Of a stretch of DNA of 64,000 nt, positions 1 to 8,621 are shown in pieces. The position numbers and the translations under genes were made by a program. The notes beneath the pieces are model-generated. The model made no database searches. It had not been told where the DNA came from and saw only the letters and a list, made by a program, of their open reading frames with translations. The stretch's first letter is position 1; each line of letters opens with the position of its first letter. Source of the stretch: Halobacillus campisalis (GTDB lineage Bacteria; Bacillota; Bacilli; Bacillales; Halobacillaceae); contig NZ_JAPVRC010000001.1 of assembly GCF_030345335.1 (NCBI RefSeq), forward strand, positions 744,001 to 808,000, in the 5' to 3' direction.

Positions 1-651
1 CAAACTGGCTTCTCTTGCCGTTTCTTCTCCAGAACTGATAACTTGAATGTGAGAACCCATCTCCTTTTGAATCAAATCTTTTATAATAGGATAATGGGTA
101 CATCCAAGAATCAGCGTATCGATATTTTTTTGATTTTTAAAAGGCTTCAAGGTTTTCGAAACGATCTCTTCTGCTTCAGGACCTGATAGAACGCCACTTT
201 CTATCATCGGGACGAACGACGGACAAGCCAAACCATCTACGACAATACTTTGATCGATTGTCCGAAGGGTATGAGGATACGCTTCACTCTTGATTGTGCC
301 TTCTGTACCAATAACACCGATTTGTTTGTTTTTGCTGTTTTTAATCGCCGCTCTTGCGCCAGGCTCAATAACTCCTATAACGGGAATAGAAAGCGTTGAT
401 TGAAGCTCACGCAGAGTATAAGCCGTAGCCGTATTGCACGCTACGATCAGCATTTTAATGTTTTTTTCTAATAAATAATGGACCATCTGCCAAGTATAAC
501 GCTTCACTTGTTCTTTTGGGCGCGGGCCATACGGGCACCTGATCGTATCTCCCAGATATATGAGTTTTTCATTAGGAAGCTGACGCATCAACTCCACGGC
601 CACGGTCAGCCCTCCGACCCCTGAATCTATAACTCCTATAGGCTGTTCCAA
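1..651 (-). CDS. racE: Glutamate racemase, 3' end cut by window edge
   Basis: The gene interconverts L- and D-glutamate, supplying D-Glu for peptidoglycan in the cytoplasm. The first 217 codons are present and the C-terminus lies outside the window. The Asp/Glu racemase hallmarks are visible: the N-terminal [14 protein letters not shown], the first catalytic cysteine in ACNTATA and the second in LGCTHYP. I chose the TTG start at 651 because an AGAGGG ribosome binding site lies just upstream and the protein then begins [11 protein letters not shown], as in the Bacillus enzyme. A MarR regulator gene ends 21 bases upstream on the same strand, so the two are probably cotranscribed. Identity is secure; only the end is unseen. 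Confidence 0.95.
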   Translation of the reverse strand, partial: MEQPIGVIDSGVGGLTVAVELMRQLPNEKLIYLGDTIRCPYGPRPKEQVKRYTWQMVHYLLEKNIKMLIVACNTATAYTLRELQSTLSIPVIGVIEPGARAAIKNSKNKQIGVIGTEGTIKSEAYPHTLRTIDQSIVVDGLACPSFVPMIESGVLSGPEAEEIVSKTLKPFKNQKNIDTLILGCTHYPIIKDLIQKEMGSHIQVISSGEETAREASL

Positions 652-672
652 GCATATCCCTCTTCTCTGCGT

Positions 673-1122
673 CTACTTAGATGTGTGTAGCATGTTATCA
701 TGCAGAAGACTCAATAATTTATTTAAAGTTTCCACGTCATCACTTGGCATTTCAGTTAAGACTTCTTTAAGGTATTCCTGCCTCTTTTCAATCACTTCGT
801 GGATAATCTGTTTTCCTTTATCTAAAACGTGTATACGAACTACCCGGCGGTCTTTAGGATCACGGACCCGCTCCACCAGTTTATTCTTTTCCATACGGTC
901 CACTAGATCTGTTGTTGTGCTGCATGCTAAATAAATATGGTCTGATAACTCACCTATCGTCAGATCACCTTTTTCAAGCAGCCACTGAATAGCTACAAAC
1001 TGAGGGGCTGTTATTGGATACTGGTCAAGAATTTCTCTTCCTTTTTGTTTAATAATTCCTGATATGTACCTTAATTCTTTTTCAACATTGGCTATTGACG
1101 CCGCGGGATGTGATTCGACCAC
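673..1122 (-). CDS. MarR-family transcriptional regulator (YsmB-like)
   Basis: This is a 149-residue winged-helix regulator. Residues about 55-110 hold the MarR DNA-binding core, with a helix-turn-helix (LTIGELSDHIYLACSTTTDL) followed by the wing MEKNKLVERVRDPKDRRVVR, which carries the conserved DxRD-type motif. The GTG start is preceded by TTAGGAGTG. It lies between gerE and racE exactly as ysmB does in B. subtilis. Ligand and target genes cannot be told from the sequence; autoregulation of the ysmB-racE pair is only a guess. Length is normal for the family. Confidence 0.88.
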   Translation of the reverse strand: MVESHPAASIANVEKELRYISGIIKQKGREILDQYPITAPQFVAIQWLLEKGDLTIGELSDHIYLACSTTTDLVDRMEKNKLVERVRDPKDRRVVRIHVLDKGKQIIHEVIEKRQEYLKEVLTEMPSDDVETLNKLLSLLHDNMLHTSK

Positions 1123-1204
1123 TTACAGCACTCCTAACAAATTGTTCTATTCTATATATCTTACTTTTTTTGAGATAAATATCAAGCTAAACTTTCTAAA
1201 AATG

Positions 1205-1255
1205 AAAACCCTCCCAGGCATAGACAATCTAATACCTGAAAGGTCTTTGCCTGCT
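1205..1255 (-). terminator. Possible terminator after gerE
   Basis: On the minus strand an imperfect stem (CAGGCAAAGAC paired with GTCTATGCCTG, one mismatch, loop of about 17) is followed by GGGTTTTCATTTTT. The position fits the end of the gerE transcript before the MarR gene. The long loop makes it a weak call. Confidence 0.35.
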
Positions 1256-1276
1256 ATCTAGCATGGCACATCAAAG

Positions 1277-1501
1277 CTAAAGCTTCAATTCACCCATTCG
1301 CAGTAATTCTACTACAGCTTGAGACCTGCCCTTAACGCCCAGTTTTTGCATGGCATTAGAAATATGGTTTCTAACCGTCTTTTCTGAGATGAACAGTTCT
1401 TTAGCAATTTCTTTTGTTGTCTTGTCTTGCACCAATAGTTCAAAAACTTCGCGCTCGCGTTTAGTCAGAATCTGTGCTGGCCTATAGCCCTCCTCCTTCA
1501 C
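1277..1501 (-). CDS. gerE: Spore coat gene regulator GerE
   Basis: GerE is a 74-residue LuxR-type helix-turn-helix protein that tunes late mother-cell transcription of spore coat genes. The whole protein is the DNA-binding domain, with the unmistakable core LTKREREVFELLVQDKTTK and ISEKTVRNHISNAMQKLGV. Length equals the B. subtilis protein. The start is GTG, fixed by a strong AAGGAGGGG eight bases upstream. It is transcribed alone from a sigma-K-type promoter located just downstream of the comA-like gene. This is direct evidence that the organism makes endospores. Confidence 0.97.
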   Translation of the reverse strand: MKEEGYRPAQILTKREREVFELLVQDKTTKEIAKELFISEKTVRNHISNAMQKLGVKGRSQAVVELLRMGELKL

Positions 1502-1558
1502 AAGCGAACCCCTCCTTGTTGTCTAGAGCTCTGTACGGAGGGAATTATTTAGTCATTG

Positions 1559-1589
1559 TATCGTATGAAGGTAGGGGTGACCATGTGCC
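1559..1589 (-). promoter_or_regulatory. Sigma-K-type promoter of gerE
   Basis: On the minus strand GGCACA (1589-1584) is separated by exactly 16 bases from CATACGATA (1567-1559). The second element matches the sigma-K -10 consensus CATANNNTA completely, and the CACA of the first suits the loose -35 element. It lies about 60 bases upstream of the gerE GTG, as expected for a gene expressed in the late mother cell. Confidence 0.75.
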
Positions 1590-1595
1590 GTTCAT

Positions 1596-2243
1596 TTACG
1601 TTTTAGATACAAGACCTAACTCCTGAGCTTTAAATAAGGCCTCAGTTCTCGACTTTACGGACAATTTATTGAATATACCCGTTAACGTATACTCTACGCT
1701 GCGCTGTGACATATGAAGGGTTTGAGCGATTTCCCGGTTTGTCAAACCAGAAGATACTTCTCTTAGTATGGACTGTTCCTTTTCATTTAACGAAAGTCGA
1801 GCTCCTTCTTTTTCAGAGATATCGCTCACGCTGGCTTCAGACCGCCTCAATTGTTTGAAAAGGTGAAGAGGAATGACGACTTCATCTCGAAGTGCACAGC
1901 GAATTACATTAATAAGTTGCTCACTAGAAGCTGTTTTACTAACGAACCCGTTGATATTCGCTTCCACCAGCATATTAAAATGAGTACTCAAGTCAAACCC
2001 TGTATAAATAAGAATGGCTAAATCCGGGTGGTCCTTGCGTAAATCCTTCGCTAAATCGACACCGCTCATTCCAGGCATATATAAATCAAGGAGCACAATA
2101 TCATAAATTTGGTGTGCAAGTGTCGCCTCTGCCTCCTCAGCTTGATCGATGACATCTACCTGCATGTCCTCCTCTTGTTCCAGCATGGCTTTGGTTCCAG
2201 CACCGACCGCTGGGTGGTCGTCCACTATGAGTACACGAGTCAT
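1596..2243 (-). CDS. comA: ComA-type response regulator (NarL/FixJ family)
   Basis: This 215-residue response regulator has a receiver domain (about 1-125) and a LuxR-type DNA-binding domain (about 150-210). The phosphoacceptor is Asp53 in IVLLDLYMPG, with acidic residues at 8-9 (VDDHPAV) and the conserved Lys in SKTAS. It resembles B. subtilis ComA more than other NarL-type regulators: the start IVDDHPAV..GTK, the linker FKQL and the helix-turn-helix LTNREIAQTLHMSQRSVEYT all have counterparts there. Its ATG overlaps the TGA of the kinase gene by four bases (ATGA), with AAAGGAGGC upstream, so the two are translationally coupled. Target promoters are unknown. In B. subtilis ComA activates srfA and degQ; that role is not shown here. 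Confidence 0.85.
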   Translation of the reverse strand: MTRVLIVDDHPAVGAGTKAMLEQEEDMQVDVIDQAEEAEATLAHQIYDIVLLDLYMPGMSGVDLAKDLRKDHPDLAILIYTGFDLSTHFNMLVEANINGFVSKTASSEQLINVIRCALRDEVVIPLHLFKQLRRSEASVSDISEKEGARLSLNEKEQSILREVSSGLTNREIAQTLHMSQRSVEYTLTGIFNKLSVKSRTEALFKAQELGLVSKT

Positions 2244-4564
2244 ACTTTTGCCTCCTTTCTTGAGTTATAAGGGAAAGTAACCATTGATTTGAATCCTTGA
2301 TCCGGCGAAGTATCAATATGCAAACGGCCGTTTAAGCCGTGAACCCTTTGTTCGATTCCTGATAATCCGATATGAGAGAAAAGATCTCGTTGAAATGAAT
2401 AATCCATGCCCTGCCCATCATCAGAGTAAAGTAAAGTAACCTCTTCACTTAAATTGGAAAGACTGAGTTTAACAATTTTCGCTTCAGAATGTTTCATCGC
2501 ATTGGACAATAACTCCTGGACAATTCGAAAGATTGCTAGAATCCGCTCCTGATCAAGCTCCGCATCAAAGTTATCATGTGAAAAGTATACCGTGAAATTA
2601 GACCTAAGCTGATATTGCTCAATAAGGTCCTCTAACGAATGTACCAATCCGAGTTCCTCAATAAAAGCTGGCCTTAGCTCATTACACGTTTCTCTAATCA
2701 AATGTATACTATCCAATATCGACTCCTTGAACATATTAAGTTCCGTTACAAGAGTCTTCGGTAAGTCTTTACGTTTGCTGACTAAATCATCCATCCTACG
2801 GTAAAGATAAAGCTGTTCCTGCAAAACAGTATCGTGAAGGTCAATTGAAAGTTGCTTCCTTTGGTTTTCCGCGATCGTAAATAAAAGCCTTGATAACCAT
2901 GCTGGATATTGTTGAGTCTGATCACTTCGAAGGGTTCGCAGCTCTTTAAGCAGATCTTCAATGAGATTCATATTTTCAATAGCAATATTGGCATTATGAG
3001 ATATCGTCTGAAGATACGTCTTCTCATCCCGATTTAACCTGGTGAAATCCTTCTTCCCTCTACACCAGAGCATTGTAATTTTTTCTAAAGAATATCCAAC
3101 GATGACCCCGAACCCTTTTTCAGTCTCAATAATGGAGCCGATATCATAGCTGTGATGGGTCAAATGATAATCGACATGCTCGATATAGTCTTCAGGAATT
3201 GGATCGTATACACAATAAAGCGGTTTTTTGTTGTGTTTTGAATAAATATAAATCTCTCTAACGTTTAGTACATTGCTGATCTCATTTCTCAATACTTTCA
3301 TTAAGTCGACCGCATTTGTCTGGTCTTTCATATCTTTGGACATGCGGTGCATACTCTCTTGATAACTATAACGAGCAGCGAATAGATACTGCTGAAGCTT
3401 AAAGTCCAATATTTCCTTTAAAGAAAGAAACACGATGAGCAAAACGTTGATGATAAAGTAGATCTCGATATAATGGACAACTGAAACGCTGTCTCTAAGG
3501 AATAAGACTAAAGCGATAGTAATCAATAAGCTTGGAATTGATGAAAGAAATAAGTAGTATCGCAGTCTTCCCATATAAAAGTTAATATCGATCAGTCGTT
3601 CACGTGTAATTAAATACATAAAAGTAACAGGCAGCGCTGTCAAGAAAGCCCCTGCAAATTCAATAGGAATGAACTTTGTATCCAGCAGTAAAGCAGGAAT
3701 CAAGTACAAGAAAATATACGGAAAAAAGCCTACCGTCATCCCTATGCTTACATACTTGAACAACGTACCATGGGAATGATTCCGGTGAATAAATAATCCT
3801 CTGAAAATAATAAAAAAAGAAATAATATATAATCCCAATAAAAAGATTCGAGGAACATAGTAATAAACTGACGGGTATTGGTTCGTCAATATAAAATAAC
3901 CTTCCAGTAAGGTTACGGCTCCAACCAAAATATATAATACTTGATACCAATTTTTTGAAAACCAATACACTCCAAGTTCCGAGAAATATTTATACAAAAA
4001 GTGTATCAATACAACGGGAGCAAGCAAAAACAAAAAAACATTGATGAATAAACTGTAGAAGTCAGCGCGTACCGCTCCACCATTGCTGATATAGCCAACA
4101 GCTATCATTAAAAAGAACAGCATGAGCAAATTCGCAGAATAACGTTTATTTACTTTTTTATTTACAAGGTGCGATATCCACAGTACGAACAACAGAAAAA
4201 TAATCGGCAATATAATGAAAAATGCCCAATGTGTTGCAGAAGACTGTTCGATTTGTTCATAACTTAGAAATTCTCCATCATGATTCAATGTAAAAGAATT
4301 TGCGTTTTCCAGTGTTTTAAACATGGTAACTGTGTAATGTTCTCCTGGACTTTCTCCATTCACATTTTCAACGGTCGCCCCTAAAGGAACCTGCTGCTTG
4401 TCACCCCAGCTATCCCCGTTAATATGGGTGATTTCAAATTGTTCCCCATTCTTTTCGAGTTCGATGCCCAGAAAAGGCTGTGTGACAGAAACAAAAATAA
4501 TATAGCTGGCAGATCCTAGTACAAATAATAGAATCAATAACTCTTTTGTATTAATCGAGCGCAT
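2240..4564 (-). CDS. comP: ComP-type membrane sensor histidine kinase, no ComQX beside it
   Basis: This is a 774-residue sensor kinase. An N-terminal membrane helix is followed by an extracytoplasmic segment of about 90 residues that looks PDZ-like, then about eight more membrane helices including the ComP-like GYISNGGAVR, a cytoplasmic linker, a HisKA_3 dimerisation domain with the phosphorylated His in IDLHDTVLQEQ (about residue 577), and an HATPase domain (ELLSNAMKHSE, DDGQGM, GLSGIEQRV). Layout and many segments parallel B. subtilis ComP. I prefer the ATG at 4564 (AAAGGTGG upstream) over a TTG 27 bases earlier, which would sit at the predicted transcription start. No comQ or comX-like reading frame is found on either side, so the signal is unknown. 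Confidence 0.82.
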   Translation of the reverse strand: MRSINTKELLILLFVLGSASYIIFVSVTQPFLGIELEKNGEQFEITHINGDSWGDKQQVPLGATVENVNGESPGEHYTVTMFKTLENANSFTLNHDGEFLSYEQIEQSSATHWAFFIILPIIFLLFVLWISHLVNKKVNKRYSANLLMLFFLMIAVGYISNGGAVRADFYSLFINVFLFLLAPVVLIHFLYKYFSELGVYWFSKNWYQVLYILVGAVTLLEGYFILTNQYPSVYYYVPRIFLLGLYIISFFIIFRGLFIHRNHSHGTLFKYVSIGMTVGFFPYIFLYLIPALLLDTKFIPIEFAGAFLTALPVTFMYLITRERLIDINFYMGRLRYYLFLSSIPSLLITIALVLFLRDSVSVVHYIEIYFIINVLLIVFLSLKEILDFKLQQYLFAARYSYQESMHRMSKDMKDQTNAVDLMKVLRNEISNVLNVREIYIYSKHNKKPLYCVYDPIPEDYIEHVDYHLTHHSYDIGSIIETEKGFGVIVGYSLEKITMLWCRGKKDFTRLNRDEKTYLQTISHNANIAIENMNLIEDLLKELRTLRSDQTQQYPAWLSRLLFTIAENQRKQLSIDLHDTVLQEQLYLYRRMDDLVSKRKDLPKTLVTELNMFKESILDSIHLIRETCNELRPAFIEELGLVHSLEDLIEQYQLRSNFTVYFSHDNFDAELDQERILAIFRIVQELLSNAMKHSEAKIVKLSLSNLSEEVTLLYSDDGQGMDYSFQRDLFSHIGLSGIEQRVHGLNGRLHIDTSPDQGFKSMVTFPYNSRKEAKV

Positions 4565-4599
4565 AGATAAATCCACCTTTATATATGTCAATCCATTCT

Positions 4600-4627
4600 A
4601 TTATACTACTACAATAATAGCGGGCAA
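4600..4627 (-). promoter_or_regulatory. Sigma-A promoter of comPA-like operon
   Basis: TTGCCC (4627-4622), a 16-base spacer and a perfect TATAAT (4605-4600) are read on the minus strand. It lies just after the sdh terminator and about 40 bases before the kinase start. Confidence 0.7.
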
Positions 4628-4639
4628 CCCTGACACACA

Positions 4640-4675
4640 AAAAAATACCTCTGCTCAATGAGCAGAAGTATTTTT
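4640..4675 (-). terminator. Terminator of sdhCAB
   Basis: The hairpin AAATAC-C-TCTGCT / AGCAGA-A-GTATTT has a five-base loop and is flanked by A and T runs. It stands 16 bases beyond the sdhB stop. Confidence 0.8.
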
Positions 4676-4690
4676 GATAAATAAATTGAT

Positions 4691-5455
4691 TTAAACTCTT
4701 TGGTCACTTCCGAAGAAGCTTTTGAAAGATTCAATCGCTGTATCACGATATAACGAAGCGATAGAAGTTGTAAGCGGGATACCTTTAGGACATGATTCTA
4801 CACAGTTCTGCGCATTACCACAGCCCATAATCCCTTCTGCATCCATAATCGTTTGGAGCCTCTCACTCTTATTCATCGCACCTGTCGGGTGAGAGTTGAA
4901 TAAGCGAACTTGTGAAAGTGCAGCTGGACCAATAAAGTCCGATTTACTGTTAACGTTAGGACAAGCTTCCAAACATACACCACAAGTCATACACTTAGAT
5001 AGCTCGTAAGCCCATTGTCTTTTACTTTCAGGCATTTTCGGTCCAGGACCAAGATCGTGTGTACCATCAATAGGAACCCATGCTTTCACTTTTTTCAAAG
5101 AGTCGAACATACGGTTACGATCAACGGCCAAATCACGATTGATCGGGAAAGTCGACATAGGTTCTAAGCGGATAGGCTGGTCTAATTGATCGACAAGAGC
5201 GGTACAAGACTGTCTCGGCTTCCCATTAATAATCATTGAACATGCACCACAAACTTCTTCTAAACATCCCATATCCCAATAGACAGGTGTCGTGGTCTTC
5301 CCTTCAGCATTAACTGGATTCCGACGAATCTCCATTAAAGCAGAAATAACGTTCATATTATTACGATAAGGAATCTCAAATGTTTCCTCATACGGCTGGG
5401 AATTCGGATCGTCCTGTCGTGTGATTATAAACGTAATGTTTTTTTCTTCACTCAT
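4691..5455 (-). CDS. sdhB: Succinate dehydrogenase iron-sulfur subunit
   Basis: SdhB carries electrons from the flavin of SdhA to the membrane anchor and menaquinone. It has 254 residues. The N-terminal ferredoxin-like domain shows the [2Fe-2S] cysteines at about 64, 69, 72 and 84 (GCLEEVCGACSM ... QSC). The C-terminal domain shows CMTCGVCLEACP and CGNAQNCVESCPKG for the [4Fe-4S] and [3Fe-4S] clusters. It is the last gene of sdhC-sdhA-sdhB, 15 bases after sdhA, with GGAGGTCC before the ATG. A terminator follows directly. Confidence 0.97.
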   Translation of the reverse strand: MSEEKNITFIITRQDDPNSQPYEETFEIPYRNNMNVISALMEIRRNPVNAEGKTTTPVYWDMGCLEEVCGACSMIINGKPRQSCTALVDQLDQPIRLEPMSTFPINRDLAVDRNRMFDSLKKVKAWVPIDGTHDLGPGPKMPESKRQWAYELSKCMTCGVCLEACPNVNSKSDFIGPAALSQVRLFNSHPTGAMNKSERLQTIMDAEGIMGCGNAQNCVESCPKGIPLTTSIASLYRDTAIESFKSFFGSDQRV

Positions 5456-5470
5456 GATGATGGACCTCCT

Positions 5471-7222
5471 TTATTTGGATTTCGAATAGTCACGTTTACG
5501 CGGTTCTATCAAAGATGTATCTACAGCGTCATAACGGAAAACAGGCTTATTATTTTCTTTATCATAGCTTGCTACCGTTGTCTTCAGCCAGTCTTCATCA
5601 TTACGATCAGGAAACTCTGGTTTATAATGTGCACCGCGGCTTTCATTTCGATTATAAGCACCTTGTGTAATCACTCGAGCTAGTTGAAGCATATTCCATA
5701 GCTGACGAGTAAACATTGCGCCTTGATTACTCCAACGGGATGTATCATTGATATTGATCCGCTTATATCGTTCCATAAGCTCGACAATCTTTTCATCCGT
5801 TTTTAAAAGTTTATCATTCTCTCGAACAACTGTAACGTTATCGGTCATCCATTCTCCCAGCTCTCTATGAATTTGGAACGCATTTTCATCGCCATCCATA
5901 TTCATAATAGCTTCGAATTTCTCCTGTTCAGTTTTAAGCGCTTCGTCAAATAGAGTTGAAGTCATTTCATCTGAAATGGTTTCCAGATCCTCTGTATATT
6001 TCACAGCATTCGGACCGGCAACCATACCACCGTAAATTGATGATAACAGGGAATTTGCTCCGAGTCGGTTAGCCCCATGCTGAGTGTAATCACATTCTCC
6101 CGCTGCGAAAATCCCAGGTATATTCGTCATTTGATCGAAATCAACCCAAAGTCCTCCCATAGAGTAATGAACAGCAGGGAAGATTTTCATCGGTACTTTT
6201 CTTGGGTCTTCCCCAACGAACTTCTCGTAGATTTCAATAATACCGCCAAGCTTGACGTCTAATTCTTTAGGGTCTTTATGAGAAAGGTCCAGATACACCA
6301 TATTTTCGCCATTGATACCAAGCTTCTGATTGACACATACATCGAAAATTTCACGTGTAGCAATATCACGAGGCACCAGGTTCCCGTAGGCAGGGTACTT
6401 GTCTTCAAGGAAATACCATGGTTCCCCATCTTTATAAGTCCAAACCCTTCCGCCTTCACCTCGAGCCGACTCACTCATAAGCCTAAGCTTATCATCACCA
6501 GGGATGGCAGTCGGGTGGATTTGAATGAATTCACCATTTGCATAATCCACTCCCTGCTGGAATAAAGAACCAGCCGCAGACCCTGTGTTGATGACAGAAT
6601 TCGTGGATTTTCCAAAGATGATGCCAGGACCGCCTGTCGCCATGATCACGGCGTCAGCAGGGAAAGCTTTAAGCTCATGGTTACTTAAATTTTGACCGAC
6701 CACACCTCGCCCAACGCCTTTCTCATCAACGATTGCAGAAAGAAACTCCCAGTTTTCATATTTCGTAACAAGTCCATTCACTTCGTGGCGGCGAACTTGT
6801 TCATCTAAAGCATATAACAACTGCTGTCCTGTAGTTGCCCCGGCAAATGCTGTTCTGTGGTGCTGTGTTCCACCGAAACGGCGGAAATCGAGCAAACCTT
6901 CAGGGGTACGGTTGAACATAACTCCCATACGGTCCAGCAAGTGTATTATTCCAGGTGCTGCATCACACATGGCTTTTACCGGCGGCTGGTTTGCCAGGAA
7001 ATCACCGCCGTATACACTATCGTCAAAGTGTTCCCATGGTGAGTCCCCCTCACCCTTCGTGTTGACCGCTCCGTTAATTCCGCCCTGGGCGCATACAGAG
7101 TGAGAACGTTTAACAGGTACTACTGAAAGCAAGTCGACATGAACGCCCTTCTCAGCAGCTTTGATTGTTGCCATTAGACCAGCTAGTCCCCCACCAACAA
7201 TAACTATATTTCGATTACTCAT
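5471..7222 (-). CDS. sdhA: Succinate dehydrogenase flavoprotein subunit
   Basis: SdhA oxidises succinate to fumarate in the TCA cycle on the cytoplasmic face of the membrane. The 583 residues begin with the Rossmann motif VGGGLAGLMA (9-18), followed by SHSVCAQGG, whose His41 is the expected covalent FAD attachment site. Substrate and active-site stretches HHRTAFAG, SARGEGGRVW and HYSMGGLWVD are visible. The length equals that of the Bacillus enzyme. It lies between sdhC and sdhB in a single operon. Confidence 0.97.
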   Translation of the reverse strand: MSNRNIVIVGGGLAGLMATIKAAEKGVHVDLLSVVPVKRSHSVCAQGGINGAVNTKGEGDSPWEHFDDSVYGGDFLANQPPVKAMCDAAPGIIHLLDRMGVMFNRTPEGLLDFRRFGGTQHHRTAFAGATTGQQLLYALDEQVRRHEVNGLVTKYENWEFLSAIVDEKGVGRGVVGQNLSNHELKAFPADAVIMATGGPGIIFGKSTNSVINTGSAAGSLFQQGVDYANGEFIQIHPTAIPGDDKLRLMSESARGEGGRVWTYKDGEPWYFLEDKYPAYGNLVPRDIATREIFDVCVNQKLGINGENMVYLDLSHKDPKELDVKLGGIIEIYEKFVGEDPRKVPMKIFPAVHYSMGGLWVDFDQMTNIPGIFAAGECDYTQHGANRLGANSLLSSIYGGMVAGPNAVKYTEDLETISDEMTSTLFDEALKTEQEKFEAIMNMDGDENAFQIHRELGEWMTDNVTVVRENDKLLKTDEKIVELMERYKRININDTSRWSNQGAMFTRQLWNMLQLARVITQGAYNRNESRGAHYKPEFPDRNDEDWLKTTVASYDKENNKPVFRYDAVDTSLIEPRKRDYSKSK

Positions 7223-7265
7223 GATTAATGCTCACTCCCTTGACTTTCTCTAACCGTATATAAAT

Positions 7266-7886
7266 TTATACTCCGTAGGCAAACTGAATTAATGTACGAA
7301 CACCTACGTATGAAATTGCAATAAATACAATGATGCTCACATACGTCATAATGCGCTGTGAACGTGGAGAAACGGTAATTCCCCAACTAACGAAAAAGGA
7401 CCAAAGTCCATTCGAGAAGTGGAATGTTGTGGAGATAACCCCTACTATGTAGAACCAGAAAAAGAATGGGTCAGTAAGGATGCCTTCCATAAGCTGATAA
7501 TTTAAATCAGCCCAACCGAATCCAATGGCAATACGAGTTTCCCATACGTGCCAAGCAATAAATATGAGTGTAATAATACCCGTAAAACGCTGCAGCATGA
7601 ACATATAGTTCCTGAAATATCCAAAGTTTTTCAAATTACTTTTAGCCGTGAATGCAATGTATACTCCATAAATCGAATGAAATAACAGTGGTAAAAAGAT
7701 GATGAAAATTTCCAGAACGTATCGATAAGGCAAGCTTTCCATAAAATGTGCTGCCGCATTAAACGCTTCTGGCCCACGAGTTGCAAAGAAATTCACAGTT
7801 AAGTGTTGGATCAGGAAAATTCCTATAGGAACTACTCCTAATAATGAATGTAGTCTTCGATTAACGTATCCGCGTGATCCTGCCAT
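7266..7886 (-). CDS. sdhC: Succinate dehydrogenase cytochrome b558 subunit
   Basis: SdhC is the di-heme membrane anchor that passes electrons to menaquinone. The 206-residue protein has five predicted helices with histidines suited to heme ligation (RLHSLLG near the N-terminus, LFHSIYG, WHVWE, TFHFSNG). This single-anchor type is characteristic of Bacillus. It is the first gene of sdhCAB, with AGGGGGG 9 bases before the ATG. Upstream, a weak promoter (TTAACT at 7943-7938, TAATAC at 7921-7916) overlaps a cre-like sequence (7939-7952), which would fit carbon catabolite control; this is tentative. Confidence 0.96.
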   Translation of the reverse strand: MAGSRGYVNRRLHSLLGVVPIGIFLIQHLTVNFFATRGPEAFNAAAHFMESLPYRYVLEIFIIFLPLLFHSIYGVYIAFTAKSNLKNFGYFRNYMFMLQRFTGIITLIFIAWHVWETRIAIGFGWADLNYQLMEGILTDPFFFWFYIVGVISTTFHFSNGLWSFFVSWGITVSPRSQRIMTYVSIIVFIAISYVGVRTLIQFAYGV

Positions 7887-8125
7887 GTTTACCCCCCTAG
7901 AAGATGATGACTATAGTATTATGCACATTATTCAGACAGTTAAGCGCTTTTATAAAGGCTCAAAAAAGATAGGAAATCCCCAATTTTTCCATGATCAAAA
8001 CTGCTAAATGTACAATTTGTGACACGTATATTGTACTTCTATCGGGGAATAGCGTCAAGAAAACCTGTTCATTATTTAGTAGAAATCCCCAAAAATTCAC
8101 AATTCCTTAAAATCTATTGAATATG

Positions 8126-8154
8126 TTGCTAGTTTTTTTAATTCAAGCGATAAT
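8126..8154 (+). promoter_or_regulatory. Sigma-A promoter of yslB
   Basis: TTGCTA (8126-8131), a 17-base spacer and GATAAT (8149-8154) stand 25 bases before the yslB start. It is the only good plus-strand promoter in the sdhC-yslB interval. Confidence 0.6.
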
Positions 8155-8179
8155 AATGAAGTAGAAAGGAATGAACGTT

Positions 8180-8620
8180 ATGAAAGAAACTGCTAAGCTA
8201 TCTACTGAAAACATTTCATCGCTAGTCGCTACAGGCGCGGGGTTCGACCTGCTGCGCTATTATTCTTTACCCGATTTTCTTGGGAAAGAAGCCCCCTCTT
8301 TACTTTATTTCATGGGGAAAAATATCGCACGGGAAACCAGTATAAATACATTTGAAGAATTATATGAGTTTTTCCAATACTTGGGTTGGGGCGAATTACA
8401 GCTGGTCAAGGAAAAAAGAAAAGAAATGATTTTCAACCTTCAAGGACATATCGTTGAGAAAAGGTTGAATCAAAAAATGTTCAAAGTTGATTTCAGGCTC
8501 GAATGCGGTTTTTTAGCAGAGATCCTAAAATCTGTAACAGAAGATACATATGAATGCATTGAAGAAATAAACACAAAAGAACATATTGTTGAGATAATTG
8601 CAACAAAAGAACCAGAATAA
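8180..8620 (+). CDS. yslB: YslB family protein (DUF2507)
   Basis: This 146-residue cytoplasmic protein belongs to the YslB/DUF2507 family by its central LLRYYSLPDFLGKEAPSLLY and LYFMGKNIAR segments and by its position between sdhC and uvrC. Function is unknown in the family; a distant tie to heme-NO-binding-like V4R folds has been suggested but cannot be judged here. An upstream in-frame ATG at 8171 abuts AAAGGA directly, so I take the ATG at 8180, which has correct 9-base spacing. It runs divergently from sdhC and convergently with uvrC. Confidence 0.85.
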   Translation: MKETAKLSTENISSLVATGAGFDLLRYYSLPDFLGKEAPSLLYFMGKNIARETSINTFEELYEFFQYLGWGELQLVKEKRKEMIFNLQGHIVEKRLNQKMFKVDFRLECGFLAEILKSVTEDTYECIEEINTKEHIVEIIATKEPE

Positions 8621-8621
8621 G

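Noticed and set aside
4565-4591. TTG start for the ComP-type kinase at 4591
   Set aside because: It would coincide with the predicted transcription start of the TATAAT promoter and has no ribosome binding site. The ATG at 4564 has AAAGGTGG.
2240-4591. A pheromone precursor like ComX next to the kinase
   Set aside because: Neither the 75 bases upstream nor the space after comA contains a small frame with a ribosome binding site.
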